Shown in pieces: positions 42,578-52,100 of a DNA stretch of 64,000 nt. The DNA is from Lachnospiraceae bacterium UBA3804 (GTDB lineage Bacteria > Bacillota > Clostridia > Lachnospirales > Lachnospiraceae), in contig DFEK01000008.1 in the NCBI GenBank assembly GCA_002368665.1, forward strand, positions 1 to 64,000. The letters run 5' to 3'. Position 1 is the stretch's first letter; the number at the start of each line of letters is the position of its first letter. The notes beneath the pieces were generated by a model. The model saw only the letters and a list, made by a program, of their open reading frames with translations, was not told where the DNA came from and searched no databases. The translations under genes were made by a program, and so were the position numbers.

Positions 42578-44506
42578 ATGACGAAAAAACAGAAGAAAGT
42601 TTTAATTAGAATAATTATCTCGGCAGTTTTGATGGTGGTGATCAGGGTTGCGTATGTGTTCATCGGCGATGGTGAGAGTAAGCATAACGTCGGCGTTCTT
42701 ATCAAAGAGCCGTTTTGGTTTATCGCATACATGGTGCCCTACCTTTTGATCGGATATGACATTCTGAGGAAAGCGTTCAAAGGCATTATCAAAGGACAAC
42801 TGCTGGATGAGAATTTCCTTATGGCAATCGCAACCATCGGAGCGATCGCACTGGCACTGATCCAGAAAAGCGGTGATTACATCGAAGCGGTTGCGGTTAT
42901 GCTGTTCTACCAGGTGGGAGAGCTTTTCCAGAGTATCGCGGTCGGGAAGAGCCGCCGCAATATTTCCGCCCTGATGGATATCCGTCCGGATTATGCCAAT
43001 GTCGAGATTGACGGAAAGATTGAGCAGGTCGATCCCGATGAAGTGGAAATCGGTACCGAGATTATCGTAAATCCGGGTGAAAAAGTGCCCATCGACGGAA
43101 TCGTCGTGGACGGCAAATCCACACTGAATACTGCAGCATTAACCGGAGAGAGCCTCCCTAGAGAAGTGCAGATTGACGACGAGATTATCTCAGGATCCGT
43201 GAATTTAAACGGCGTACTTCGTATCCGTACCACGAAACCGTTTGGAGAGTCCACGGTTTCCAAGATCCTCGAACTGGTGGAGAATGCATCTTCCCGTAAA
43301 GCCAAATCGGAAGAATTCATTTCCAAATTTGCAAGAGTATATACGCCGGCGGTTTGCTTTAGTGCACTGGCACTTGCCGTTATTCCGCCGCTCGTACAGA
43401 TCCTTTTTATGCATGCTGAACCGTCGATTTTCATGACATGGATCTACAGAGCGTTAACCTTCCTGGTTATCAGCTGTCCGTGCGCGCTGGTCGTATCCAT
43501 TCCGCTTACATTTTTTGCGGGAATCGGAGGAGCCGGCAAGGCGGGAATTCTGATCAAAGGATCGAATTACATGGAGACGCTTTCCAAGGTTTCCACCGTT
43601 GTTTTCGATAAAACGGGCACCTTAACGAAGGGCGTTTTCGAAGTAACCGGCGTTCATCATAACGAGATTGAAAATAAAAAACTCCTGGAATACGCTGCCC
43701 TTGCAGAGAGTGCATCTTCCCATCCGATCGGAAAGAGCCTGCAGGCGGCATACGGTAAGGAAATCGACCGAACCCGCGTAAGCGATATCGAAGAAATCGC
43801 GGGTGAGGGCATTACGGCTAACGTTGACGGCAAGAAGATTTACATCGGAAACCACAAACTGATGCACCGCATGAATGTGCCTCATATCGACTGCCACTGC
43901 GTCGGAACGATCATTCATATTGCGATTGACGATGTATATGCCGGACATATCGTAATCTCCGATGTGGAGAAGGAAGACTCCAAGGAAGCCATTTCCGAGC
44001 TGAAAAAAGCCGGCATCAGACGTTGCGTAATGCTTACGGGTGATGCGAAGAAAGTAGCGGAAGACGTTGCGGCAAGACTTGGCGTGGATGAAGTCCGCAG
44101 TGAACTTTTACCGGCGGATAAAGTAAACGAAGTGGAGAAAATCCTTGCTTCCAATACCACCGGAAAGCTTGCGTTTGTCGGTGACGGAATTAACGATGCG
44201 CCTGTTTTAACCCGTGCGGATATCGGAATCGCAATGGGTGCCATGGGATCCGATGCGGCCATTGAGGCAGCGGACGTAGTACTGATGGACGATGATCCCA
44301 TCAAGATTGCGAAAGCGATCCGCATCTCCTCGAAATGCCTTCGCATCGTATACGAAAACATCATCTTCGCACTGGTTGTTAAATTTGCCTGCCTGGCCCT
44401 GGGTGCACTCGGATTTGCCAACATGTGGCTCGCTATTTTCGCCGATGTCGGCGTCATGGTCATCGCCATCTTAAATGCCATCCGCGCCCTGAGAGTCGGC
44501 AAGTAG
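42578..44506 (+). CDS. P1B-type heavy-metal (Zn/Cd/Pb) exporting ATPase
   Basis: 642 residues. The family set is complete: actuator 'LTGESLP', transmembrane metal site 'SCPCALVVSIPL', phosphorylation 'DKTGTLTKG', nucleotide-binding 'SSHPIGKS' and hinge 'GDGINDAPVL'. The last helix has 'FADVGVMVIAILNAIRALR', whose Asp fits the Zn/Cd/Pb subgroup (P1B-2). There is no N-terminal HMA domain, and the separate HMA protein upstream likely takes that role. Expression is presumably controlled by the divergent ArsR-AraC regulator. An intrinsic terminator follows. Confidence 0.92.
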   Translation: MTKKQKKVLIRIIISAVLMVVIRVAYVFIGDGESKHNVGVLIKEPFWFIAYMVPYLLIGYDILRKAFKGIIKGQLLDENFLMAIATIGAIALALIQKSGDYIEAVAVMLFYQVGELFQSIAVGKSRRNISALMDIRPDYANVEIDGKIEQVDPDEVEIGTEIIVNPGEKVPIDGIVVDGKSTLNTAALTGESLPREVQIDDEIISGSVNLNGVLRIRTTKPFGESTVSKILELVENASSRKAKSEEFISKFARVYTPAVCFSALALAVIPPLVQILFMHAEPSIFMTWIYRALTFLVISCPCALVVSIPLTFFAGIGGAGKAGILIKGSNYMETLSKVSTVVFDKTGTLTKGVFEVTGVHHNEIENKKLLEYAALAESASSHPIGKSLQAAYGKEIDRTRVSDIEEIAGEGITANVDGKKIYIGNHKLMHRMNVPHIDCHCVGTIIHIAIDDVYAGHIVISDVEKEDSKEAISELKKAGIRRCVMLTGDAKKVAEDVAARLGVDEVRSELLPADKVNEVEKILASNTTGKLAFVGDGINDAPVLTRADIGIAMGAMGSDAAIEAADVVLMDDDPIKIAKAIRISSKCLRIVYENIIFALVVKFACLALGALGFANMWLAIFADVGVMVIAILNAIRALRVGK

Positions 44507-44533
44507 AATTCGGAAATCATATATGCTATACTA

Positions 44534-44569
44534 AATACCGTAGCCTGAATCGGCTGCGGTATTGTTTTG
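44534..44569 (+). terminator. intrinsic terminator of the metal-efflux operon
   Basis: AATACCGTAGCC pairs with GGCTGCGGTATT (one mismatch each way) around TGAATC, and is followed by GTTTTGTTG. Confidence 0.75.
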
Positions 44570-44583
44570 TTGAATACCTGTTG

Positions 44584-44732
44584 GGAGCCGCATAGATTTG
44601 CATTCGCGTCTTCGGGGCGCGGCTCTCGCCTTATTTCACTACGTAGCGGTACATAAGACGCTACAGAACAGCGTCTAAGTACCGACGTAGCTCAAAAGCC
44701 CGCTCAGACGCAAAAACAAATCTCTCGGCTCC
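44584..44732. repeat. 150-nt nested palindrome
   Basis: The outer arms GGAGCCG, AGATTTG and GCGTC (44584-44610) pair in order with GACGC, CAAATCT and CGGCTCC (44707-44732). Inside, TACGTAGCGGTAC/GTACCGACGTAG and AGACGCT/AGCGTCT form further stems. The whole can fold into one long branched hairpin. There is no ORF. It may be a MITE-like element or a structured RNA. Confidence 0.6.
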
Positions 44733-44782
44733 TGCACAGAGGTAGCTTATATATCATACATAATACATAGATCATAAATGGA

Positions 44783-44872
44783 ATCGAGCCGACATCATGT
44801 AGACTTTGCGAAGGGCGAGTTGCCACTGCATCCGAGTCCCTTCGTAAATGTCGTGATGATGTCGTGCGAGCC
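44783..44872 (-). repeat. structured inverted repeat, copy 2 (90 nt)
   Basis: Reverse complement of copy 1 (42439-42552), lacking about 24 nt around the small extra hairpin. At the terminal stem, copy 1 has GATGTC/GACATC and copy 2 (same strand sense) has GACATC/GATGTC, so the bases changed but pairing is kept. It ends 24 nt before the mnmA start codon. Confidence 0.8.
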
Positions 44873-44896
44873 AATAACATACACTAAGGAATTATT

Positions 44897-45976
44897 ATGA
44901 GCAAAGTAATTGTAGGCATGTCCGGCGGCGTGGACAGCGCGGTATGTGCCTATCTTTTAAAAGAACAGGGATACGACGTCGTAGGCGTAACACTTCGCAC
45001 CTGGATTGACTCCGACAAGGAAGTCAGCAAATGCTGCGAGCTCGAAGACGCGGCCAGAATCTGTCGTAAAATCGGCATTCCGTACCACATCCACAACGTG
45101 GGCAGGGATTTCTGCACCTATGTCACAACCCCCTTCGTATCCGATTACCTGCACGGACGCACACCCAGTCCCTGCGTGGATTGCAACCGCCATGTGAAGT
45201 GGGAAGGCATGCTTTATACGACGCATCTTTTTGATGCGGACTTTATTGCGACCGGTCACTATGCAACCCTGGAAAAACTTCCGAACGGTCGTTTCGCGGT
45301 AAGAAATACCGGTAATGCCAAAGACCAAAGCTATATGCTTTATCGCCTGACGCAGGAGCAGCTATCAAAAACGCTTTTCCCTCTTTCAAACTATACAAAG
45401 GATGAGGTCCGCGCCATTGCGGCGAAAGCGGAACTGCCCGTGGCCGAGAAGCCGGACTCCCAGGAAATCTGTTTCGTAGAGGACGGTATGTATCCGGAAT
45501 ATGTGAAATCACGTGCTTCGGAAATCGAAGACGCGGAATATAAAGGCGAAGGCAATTTCGTTGATGAGCAGGGCAATGTTTTGGGCAGACATAAAGGGAT
45601 CATTCATTATACGATCGGACAAAGAAAAGGCCTCGGAATTGCACTCGGCCATCCGATTTTTGTCAAAGAAATCAGGCCCGATACGAACGAGGTTGTGCTT
45701 TGTGAAGAAGAAACCCTCTGGGGAAGCAGGATAACCTGCAGGGATTTGAATTTTATGAGTATCGAAGAGCCGGCAGCAGGAGAAATAATCCGTGCCAAGG
45801 TAAAGATCCGTTATCGCCACGACGGCGAATGGGCGGATTTAAAGATGCTGGAAGACGGAAGAGTTTTGATTACGTTTGACAAACCCGTCAGGGCCGCAAC
45901 GCCCGGTCAGGCTGCGGTTTTCTATGATGAGAAAGGCTATGTTATCGGAGGAGGAAAAATATGCGAATTACGGTAA
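44897..45976 (+). CDS. mnmA: tRNA-specific 2-thiouridylase MnmA
   Basis: 359 residues. The PP-loop ATP site is 'VGMSGGVDSAVCAYLLKEQGY'-like at the N-terminus. The two catalytic Cys residues are in 'PSPCVDCNRHVKW' and 'SQEICFVEDGMY', and 'TGHYA' plus 'KDQSYMLYRL' complete the active site. The C-terminal beta-barrel domain ends near 359. It thiolates U34 of tRNA(Lys, Glu, Gln) with sulfur from a cysteine desulfurase. The next gene, DUF1858, overlaps its end by 16 nt. Confidence 0.95.
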   Translation: MSKVIVGMSGGVDSAVCAYLLKEQGYDVVGVTLRTWIDSDKEVSKCCELEDAARICRKIGIPYHIHNVGRDFCTYVTTPFVSDYLHGRTPSPCVDCNRHVKWEGMLYTTHLFDADFIATGHYATLEKLPNGRFAVRNTGNAKDQSYMLYRLTQEQLSKTLFPLSNYTKDEVRAIAAKAELPVAEKPDSQEICFVEDGMYPEYVKSRASEIEDAEYKGEGNFVDEQGNVLGRHKGIIHYTIGQRKGLGIALGHPIFVKEIRPDTNEVVLCEEETLWGSRITCRDLNFMSIEEPAAGEIIRAKVKIRYRHDGEWADLKMLEDGRVLITFDKPVRAATPGQAAVFYDEKGYVIGGGKICELR

Positions 45977-46158
45977 ATACAACCATCGGAGAATTGTTGG
46001 ATATGGATCCGGAGATGAAAGATGTGCTGGCAGGCATGGGTATGCACTGCTCCACCTGTGCGGTTGGAAGAAGAGAAACGCTCGGACAGGCCGCAGAGGT
46101 TCACGGGATGGATCCCGATGACTTAATCGAGGATCTGAAAGGATTTATGGAGGGATGA
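45961..46158 (+). CDS. DUF1858-domain small redox-disulfide protein
   Basis: 65 residues, a complete DUF1858 domain: 'TIGELLDMDPEMKDVLAGMGMHCSTC' region with a Cys-x-x-Cys, then 'ETLGQAAEVHGMD'. Related domains occur beside or fused to hybrid cluster proteins and sulfur carriers. Here it overlaps mnmA, which suggests a link with thiolation or persulfide relay. That link is inferred from position only. The GGAGGAGG ribosome site lies within mnmA. Confidence 0.85.
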   Translation: MRITVNTTIGELLDMDPEMKDVLAGMGMHCSTCAVGRRETLGQAAEVHGMDPDDLIEDLKGFMEG

Positions 46159-46160
46159 TC

Positions 46161-46628
46161 ATGAGAAAAAAGCTCACGCCCGTTGTTTTACTGCTTATGG
46201 TTTTATGCATGGTTTTGTTTGCCGGATGCACCGTCCAGACGCAGGAGCAGACATCGTATCCGACTCAGAAATCAAAGCTTAAGATCGTTCTGTCCAATCC
46301 CAATGTTGTGAAAGGAACGGACTTTGAAACTGTATACCTGGTAAACAAGGTGATGGGCATAAATATGGGAGTCGGCCCGTCCGATCCGCGCTATCGCGGC
46401 ACTTTGAAGCTGGATGAGGAATTCGCCAAAGAGTATTTTGAAACACATACATGGAAGAACAGCTCGCAACCGATCCCTGCGTTAGTCAATATCGATACCA
46501 AGCCGCTTTCTTCGCAAACCTGGTATGAATACGATGACGTGGATTTTGATTTTTTCCAAAATTGCATCGTGAATGCTTTTCTGTTTAACGGGAAAGATAC
46601 GATTCTGTTTGATATTTCGACATATTAA
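46161..46628 (+). CDS. lipoprotein of unknown function
   Basis: 155 residues from ATG 46161 (GGAGG upstream; ATG 46155 is also in frame). The signal peptide ends in 'LFAGC'. The mature part of about 130 residues is mixed alpha/beta with several Trp, Tyr and Asp residues. No known motif was found. It follows the DUF1858 gene closely and precedes a HAD gene by 12 nt, so it is inside the mnmA transcription unit. Confidence 0.65.
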   Translation: MRKKLTPVVLLLMVLCMVLFAGCTVQTQEQTSYPTQKSKLKIVLSNPNVVKGTDFETVYLVNKVMGINMGVGPSDPRYRGTLKLDEEFAKEYFETHTWKNSSQPIPALVNIDTKPLSSQTWYEYDDVDFDFFQNCIVNAFLFNGKDTILFDISTY

Positions 46629-46640
46629 AAAGGGTATCAC

Positions 46641-47450
46641 ATGAACTATAAACTTGTTGCCATAGATATGGACGGCACACTTTTAAAATCCGATAAAACG
46701 CTTCATCCGGGCACGATCCGGGATATTGAAGAAGCCGCAGCGAACGGTGTACAAAGCGTATACTGCTCCGGACGCTCCGTTGTGGAGATTAAGCCCTACC
46801 TAAAGGACCTGCCTTCCATGCGCTACGGAGTCTGTGCAAGCGGTGCGCTGGTTTATGATTTTAAGGAAGAGCATATAATTTTCAGCAAGGAGATTCCGTC
46901 AAAGTATGCCGTGATCGCATCGGACATAGCCAAGAAATATGATGCGATGCCGCATTTCCTGGCAGATAATTCCACCGCCTGCATCCATCATGTGACGCAT
47001 ATGGATGATTACAACATGGGCGTCTACCAGCCGCTTTTTATGGAGGTGGCCAAGAAAGTGGATGATATGTCCAAAGAGGCGGCAAGTCGTTTGTCGATTC
47101 CGAAGGTCAATCTGTATTTCAGGACAAATGCCGACAGAAAGTCTGCATATGAAGAATTGAAAAATCTCCCGCTGACATTTGCCACCGTCGGCGATACGGT
47201 GCTTGAGATGACGGCGCCCGGAGTCAGCAAAGCATTCGGTGTAAACGTGCTGGCAAACCGTCTGGGTATCTCCATGGAGGAGATCATCGGGATCGGTGAT
47301 TCGGACAATGACAGGGAAATGTTGTCGGCCGTCGGATTTGCGGTCGCCATGGGGAATGCGGAGGAAGAGATTCTGAACATGAGCCGTCTGGTTACCGCAG
47401 ACAATGACCATAACGGCGTCGGAGAAGCGATACGGAAACTCGTTTTGTAA
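46641..47450 (+). CDS. Cof-type HAD phosphatase
   Basis: 269 residues. The Cof/HAD-IIB pattern is clear: motif I 'IDMDGTLLKSD', motif II 'CSGRSV', motif III Lys near 'VSKAFGVNVLANRLG', and motif IV 'GIGDSDNDREML' with 'AVAMGNAEEE'. These enzymes dephosphorylate sugar phosphates, flavin precursors or pyridoxal phosphate. The substrate here is unknown. The GH43 gene begins 16 nt later. Confidence 0.88.
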   Translation: MNYKLVAIDMDGTLLKSDKTLHPGTIRDIEEAAANGVQSVYCSGRSVVEIKPYLKDLPSMRYGVCASGALVYDFKEEHIIFSKEIPSKYAVIASDIAKKYDAMPHFLADNSTACIHHVTHMDDYNMGVYQPLFMEVAKKVDDMSKEAASRLSIPKVNLYFRTNADRKSAYEELKNLPLTFATVGDTVLEMTAPGVSKAFGVNVLANRLGISMEEIIGIGDSDNDREMLSAVGFAVAMGNAEEEILNMSRLVTADNDHNGVGEAIRKLVL

Positions 47451-47466
47451 GAAAAGGAGGGGACAT

Positions 47467-49062
47467 ATGAAGCATCAGGTTTTTAATCCTTATTTACCGA
47501 TTGATGAATATATTCCGGACGGTGAGCCGCATATTTTCGGTGACCGTGTATATGTCTTCGGTTCACACGATGCTGAGGGCGGATATACCTTCTGTATGCG
47601 CGATTATGTGACTTATTCCGCGCCCGTGGATGATTTAACCGACTGGCGATATGAAGGTGTTATTTACAAAGCATCACAGGATCCGCAGTATCCGAACTTA
47701 AAATATATGTATGCACCGGACGTGGTTTGCGGAAATGACGGCAAATATTATCTTTACTATGCGATGGGCGGCGATTACGGCTACGGCGGATATGTCGGCC
47801 CCATCAGTGTGGCTGTGGCTGACACACCCGCAGGACCTTATGAATTCCTTGGTTTTGTCCGCAATAAGGACGGTTCCCCGATGGAAAAATATGTGCCCTT
47901 CGACCCTGCCGTGCTTAACGATAACGGAACCATCCGTCTTTATTACGGTACGCAGTACGGAATCGACGAAGCACCCGAAGTGCAGCATGAAGAAGCCTTC
48001 GAGCAAAGCTTAATGGAGATGTTCGGTAAAACGCGCGAGGAGATCCGTTCCTATCCAGACAATATCAACGGACCGATCGTCTGCACTCTCGAAGACGATA
48101 TGCTAACGGTTAAGGAGGAGCCCAAGCATTTGATTCCTTATCATGTAAAAGGCACACCCTTCGAAGATCATGCCTTTTTTGAAGCATCTTCCATGCGTAA
48201 GGTCGGAGAGAAATATTATTTCGTCTATTCTTCCTGGTTAAACCATGAACTGTGTTATGCTACAAGCGATTATCCGGACAGGGATTTTACATTCGGCGGA
48301 ACCATCGTATCGAACGGAGACGTAGGATTTGAGGGAAGAAGCGCCAATGCGAGACTGAATATGACCGGAACCACGCACGGAAGTATTATTGAGATCAAGG
48401 GACAGTGGTATGTTTTTTACCATCGCCTTACCCATAAATCGGACTACAGCCGTCAGGCCTGTGCGGAGAAAATCACCATTCTTCCGGACGGCTCTATCCC
48501 GCAGGTTCAGATCACTTCCTGCGGACTGAATGACGGACCGCTTGCGGCAGAAGGCAGATATCCCGCCGTCATTGCATGCAATATCACAAACGGTAAAATG
48601 CCCTACGGCTCAAACAGCATCTACCGGGAAGCTTTTCCGAATGTCAATCATCTGAAAGAGGAGCGGTTTATTGCGGAGATTGAAAACGGAACCCTGATCG
48701 GATATAAGTATTTTGATTTCAGGGAACCCGTATCGCTTCGAATTACCGTTCGTAAGGAAAACGAAGGCAATAAACCCGTATACGACGGCCCGCTTCGTGT
48801 GGATGTAAGATGTGTGGATACGGGCGAAGAACGAATTGATTATACGAATCCATCTTACGGCAAATCGGACGGAGAGGCATTTATGGAAATCCGTACTTCG
48901 GAATTCGGTGAGGCGGTCGGCATGATACCGTTGAAAAGTTTAGGCGATGACTGGACGGAGGTTAAAACGGAAATTTCTTTAAACGGAGTTTACCCGATTT
49001 ACCTTGTTTATCACGGAGAAGAGAAGGTGCAACTTTTAAACATTGAATTTACGGCTCCCTGA
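47467..49062 (+). CDS. glycoside hydrolase family 43 protein
   Basis: 531 residues from ATG 47467 with AAGGAGGGG upstream. The frame is open to 47404 but overlaps the HAD gene. The five-bladed GH43 propeller has 'GDRVYVFGSHD', 'APDVVCGNDGKYYLYYA', the catalytic-region 'FDPAVLNDNGTIRLYYG' and 'FFEASSMRKVGEKYYFVYS'. A C-terminal jelly-roll (about 400-531) resembles CBM6-type sugar binding. No signal peptide is present, so it acts on imported oligosaccharides such as xylo- or arabino-oligomers. Confidence 0.88.
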   Translation: MKHQVFNPYLPIDEYIPDGEPHIFGDRVYVFGSHDAEGGYTFCMRDYVTYSAPVDDLTDWRYEGVIYKASQDPQYPNLKYMYAPDVVCGNDGKYYLYYAMGGDYGYGGYVGPISVAVADTPAGPYEFLGFVRNKDGSPMEKYVPFDPAVLNDNGTIRLYYGTQYGIDEAPEVQHEEAFEQSLMEMFGKTREEIRSYPDNINGPIVCTLEDDMLTVKEEPKHLIPYHVKGTPFEDHAFFEASSMRKVGEKYYFVYSSWLNHELCYATSDYPDRDFTFGGTIVSNGDVGFEGRSANARLNMTGTTHGSIIEIKGQWYVFYHRLTHKSDYSRQACAEKITILPDGSIPQVQITSCGLNDGPLAAEGRYPAVIACNITNGKMPYGSNSIYREAFPNVNHLKEERFIAEIENGTLIGYKYFDFREPVSLRITVRKENEGNKPVYDGPLRVDVRCVDTGEERIDYTNPSYGKSDGEAFMEIRTSEFGEAVGMIPLKSLGDDWTEVKTEISLNGVYPIYLVYHGEEKVQLLNIEFTAP

Positions 49063-49080
49063 TTTTTTGGCGAAAATTCG

Positions 49081-49109
49081 TTGACAAAGAAAAATAAGTG
49101 AAGTATAGT
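49081..49109 (+). promoter_or_regulatory. gltBD promoter
   Basis: TTGACA (49081-49086), 17 nt, TATAGT (49104-49109), a near-consensus sigma-A promoter. The transcript should begin near 49116. Confidence 0.8.
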
Positions 49110-49118
49110 AACGGTTGA

Positions 49119-49168
49119 AAAGGCAATGGCGTCTTTAACGAGTAATGCTCGTTGAAGGCGCTTTTTTT
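49119..49168 (+). promoter_or_regulatory. gltB leader attenuator with ANTAR-type hexaloop
   Basis: An intrinsic terminator (14-bp stem 49129-49142 with 49148-49161, then T7) lies between promoter and gltB. Overlapping its 5' arm, AAAGGC (49119-49124) and GTCTTT (49131-49136) pair around the hexaloop AATGGC. This loop has A at position 1 and G at position 4, as in ANTAR-protein target hairpins. The two structures exclude each other. Only one such hairpin fits between the start site and the terminator, whereas the described targets have two. Confidence 0.65.
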
Positions 49169-49194
49169 ATTTTCCTCATGCAGGAGGTAGGGCA

Positions 49195-52100
49195 ATGAAA
49201 GAACAACAAAACCCCGAGAATCAAAGCAGGAGAAGTTTATACGATCCTTCTTTTGAACATGACAACTGCGGTATCGGCGCGGTAGTCGACATCAAGGGAA
49301 GAGCGACTCACAAACTGGTCAGTGATGCTCTGTGTATTGTTGAAAACCTAGAGCACAGAGCCGGTAAGGATGCGGAAGGAAAGACAGGAGACGGTGTCGG
49401 AATCCTTACGCAGATTCCGCATGCCTTTTTTGCAAAGAAATGTAAAGAACTTGGCATAGATCTTCCAAACGAAAGACAGTACGGTGTCGGTTTCTTTTTC
49501 TTCCCTCAGGAGGAGTTTAAGAAACGTCGCGCCAAATCCATGTTTGCGACCATCGTACGCAAAGCAGGTCTTACGATTCTTGGCTGGAGAGAAGTGGAAA
49601 TCAATCCCGATGTTCTCGGAAGCAAGGCACTGGAGTGCATGCCCGTTATTGAACAGGTCTTCATCAAACGTCCCGAAAGTGCCAAAACGGATCTTGATTT
49701 CGACCGCATGCTTTATATCATCCGTCGCGAATTTGAACAAAGCGCGGAGTCTACCTATATTCCCTCATTGTCCTGCAGAACGATTGTTTATAAGGGAATG
49801 TTCTTAGTCGGCCAGCTTCGTACCTTCTATAAAGATTTGGAAGACGAGGATTATGCATCCGCCATCGCAACGGTGCATTCGAGATTTTCGACCAATACCA
49901 CGCCCAGCTGGAGAAGAGCGCATCCGAATCGTTTTATCGTACATAACGGAGAAATCAATACGATCAAGGGCAATGCGGATAAAATGCTCGCCCGCGAGGA
50001 AACCATGCATACGGATGCTTTTTCCGCGGAAGACATGACGAAGGTTTTACCGGTGATTTCCCAGAGCGGATCCGACTCCGCAATGCTGGATAATGTCCTG
50101 GAATTTCTGGTAATGAGCGGAATGGATCTGCCGCTAGCAGCCATGATCGCCATCCCGGAACCCTGGGCAAATAACGATACCTTAACGCAGGAAGAAAGAG
50201 ATTTCTATCAGTATTATGCAACGATGATGGAGCCCTGGGACGGACCCGCATCGATCCTTTTCTCCGACGGTGATTTGATGGGTGCCATCTTAGACCGTAA
50301 CGGCCTTCGCCCTTCGAGATACTATGTGATGGACGATGACCGCTTAATCCTCTCCTCAGAAGTCGGTGTTCTGCCGCTTGATGAGAGTCACATTTTAAAG
50401 AAAGAAAGATTACATCCCGGAAAGATGCTGCTTGTGGATACGAAGAAGGGCGTCATTTACCAGGATGAGCAGATCAAAGAGCGCTATGCAAGGAAGGAGC
50501 CCTACGGTGAATGGCTGGATACCAACCTCCTTCACTTAAAGGATATTAAAATCCCCAACCACAAGGTTCCCACCTATACGAAGGCGGAAAGAAAAGCGCT
50601 TCAGAAAGCATTCGGATATACGTATGAAGATTATCGCACGGGCATCTACGGAATGGCTTTAAACGGCATCGAGCCCATCGGAGCCATGGGTGTGGATACG
50701 CCGATCGCGGTTCTGTCGAAGCAGTATCAGCCCCTGTTTTACTATTTTAAACAGCTCTTTGCACAGGTTACCAACCCGCCCATTGATGCACAGCGTGAGA
50801 AGATTGTCACCTCCGGTTCCGTCTATGTGGGAAAGAACGGAAACCTTCTGGAAGAGAAACCTAAGAACTGCCACGTTCTGAAAATCCACAATCCGATTCT
50901 GACCGATCTGGATTTAATGAAGATTGCGGAGTTTAAAAAGGACGGCTTCAAGAGCGAGAAAGTATCCATCCTTTATTACAAAGGAACCGCCATGAAGAAG
51001 GCGCTCGACCACCTCTTCGTGGAAGTGGACAAAGCATATAAAGAAGGCGCTACGGTTTTGATCCTTACCGACAGAGGCGTGGATGAAAACCATGTTGCGA
51101 TTCCTTCCTTGCTTGCTGTGGCAGCAGTTCACCAGCATCTGGTACGCACGAAGAAATGTACCGCAATGTCCTTAATCCTGGAGTCTGCGGAGCCCAGGGA
51201 AGTGCATCATTTCGCAACGCTTCTCGGCTACGGTGCGTCCGCTGTCAATCCGTACCTTGCACATGCAACGATCGAAGAATTGATCGAGGACGGACTCTTG
51301 GATAAAGATTACTATGCGGCAGTGGAAGATTACGATAAAGCCATCCATGAGGGCATTATTAAAATTGCATCCAAGATGGGTATCTCCACGATCCGATCCT
51401 ATCAGGGCAGCAAGATATTCGAAGCCATCGGTATTTCGGAAGATGTGATTCGCGATTATTTCACCGGTACCGTAAGCCGTATCGGCGGAATTACGTTAGA
51501 AGAGATCGGCCGGGCAGTGGAGAAGCAGCATAACCTTGCATTCGATCCCCTTGGTCTTTCGGTGAATCCAGAACTTACCGCTCTGGGCCGTCATAAATCC
51601 AGAAGCCAGGGTGAGGAGCATCGTTATAACCCGGCTACGATCCATATGCTGCAACTTTCCACAAGGGAAGGAAATTACGAGAAATTCAAGGAATACACCA
51701 CCATGGTGGATGCCGAGAAAACAGGATATTTAAGGAGTTATCTGGAGTTTAATTATCCGAAAAAGTCCGTTGACCTAAGTGAAGTCGAAAGTGTGGACGA
51801 AATCGTAAAGCGCTTTAAGACCGGTGCAATGTCCTACGGATCCATTTCCGAAGAAGCACATGAAACACTGGCGATCGCCATGAACCATCTGCATGGTAAA
51901 TCCAACTCCGGTGAAGGCGGTGAGTCGGATGAACGTATCGCTTCCGCGGGAAGTGCACATGACAGAAGCTCTGCCATCAAGCAGGTGGCAAGCGGCCGTT
52001 TCGGAGTAACAAGCAAATATCTGGTAAGCGCCAAAGAACTCCAGATCAAAATGGCTCAGGGAGCAAAACCCGGGGAAGGAGGGCATCTTCCGGGCAAGAA

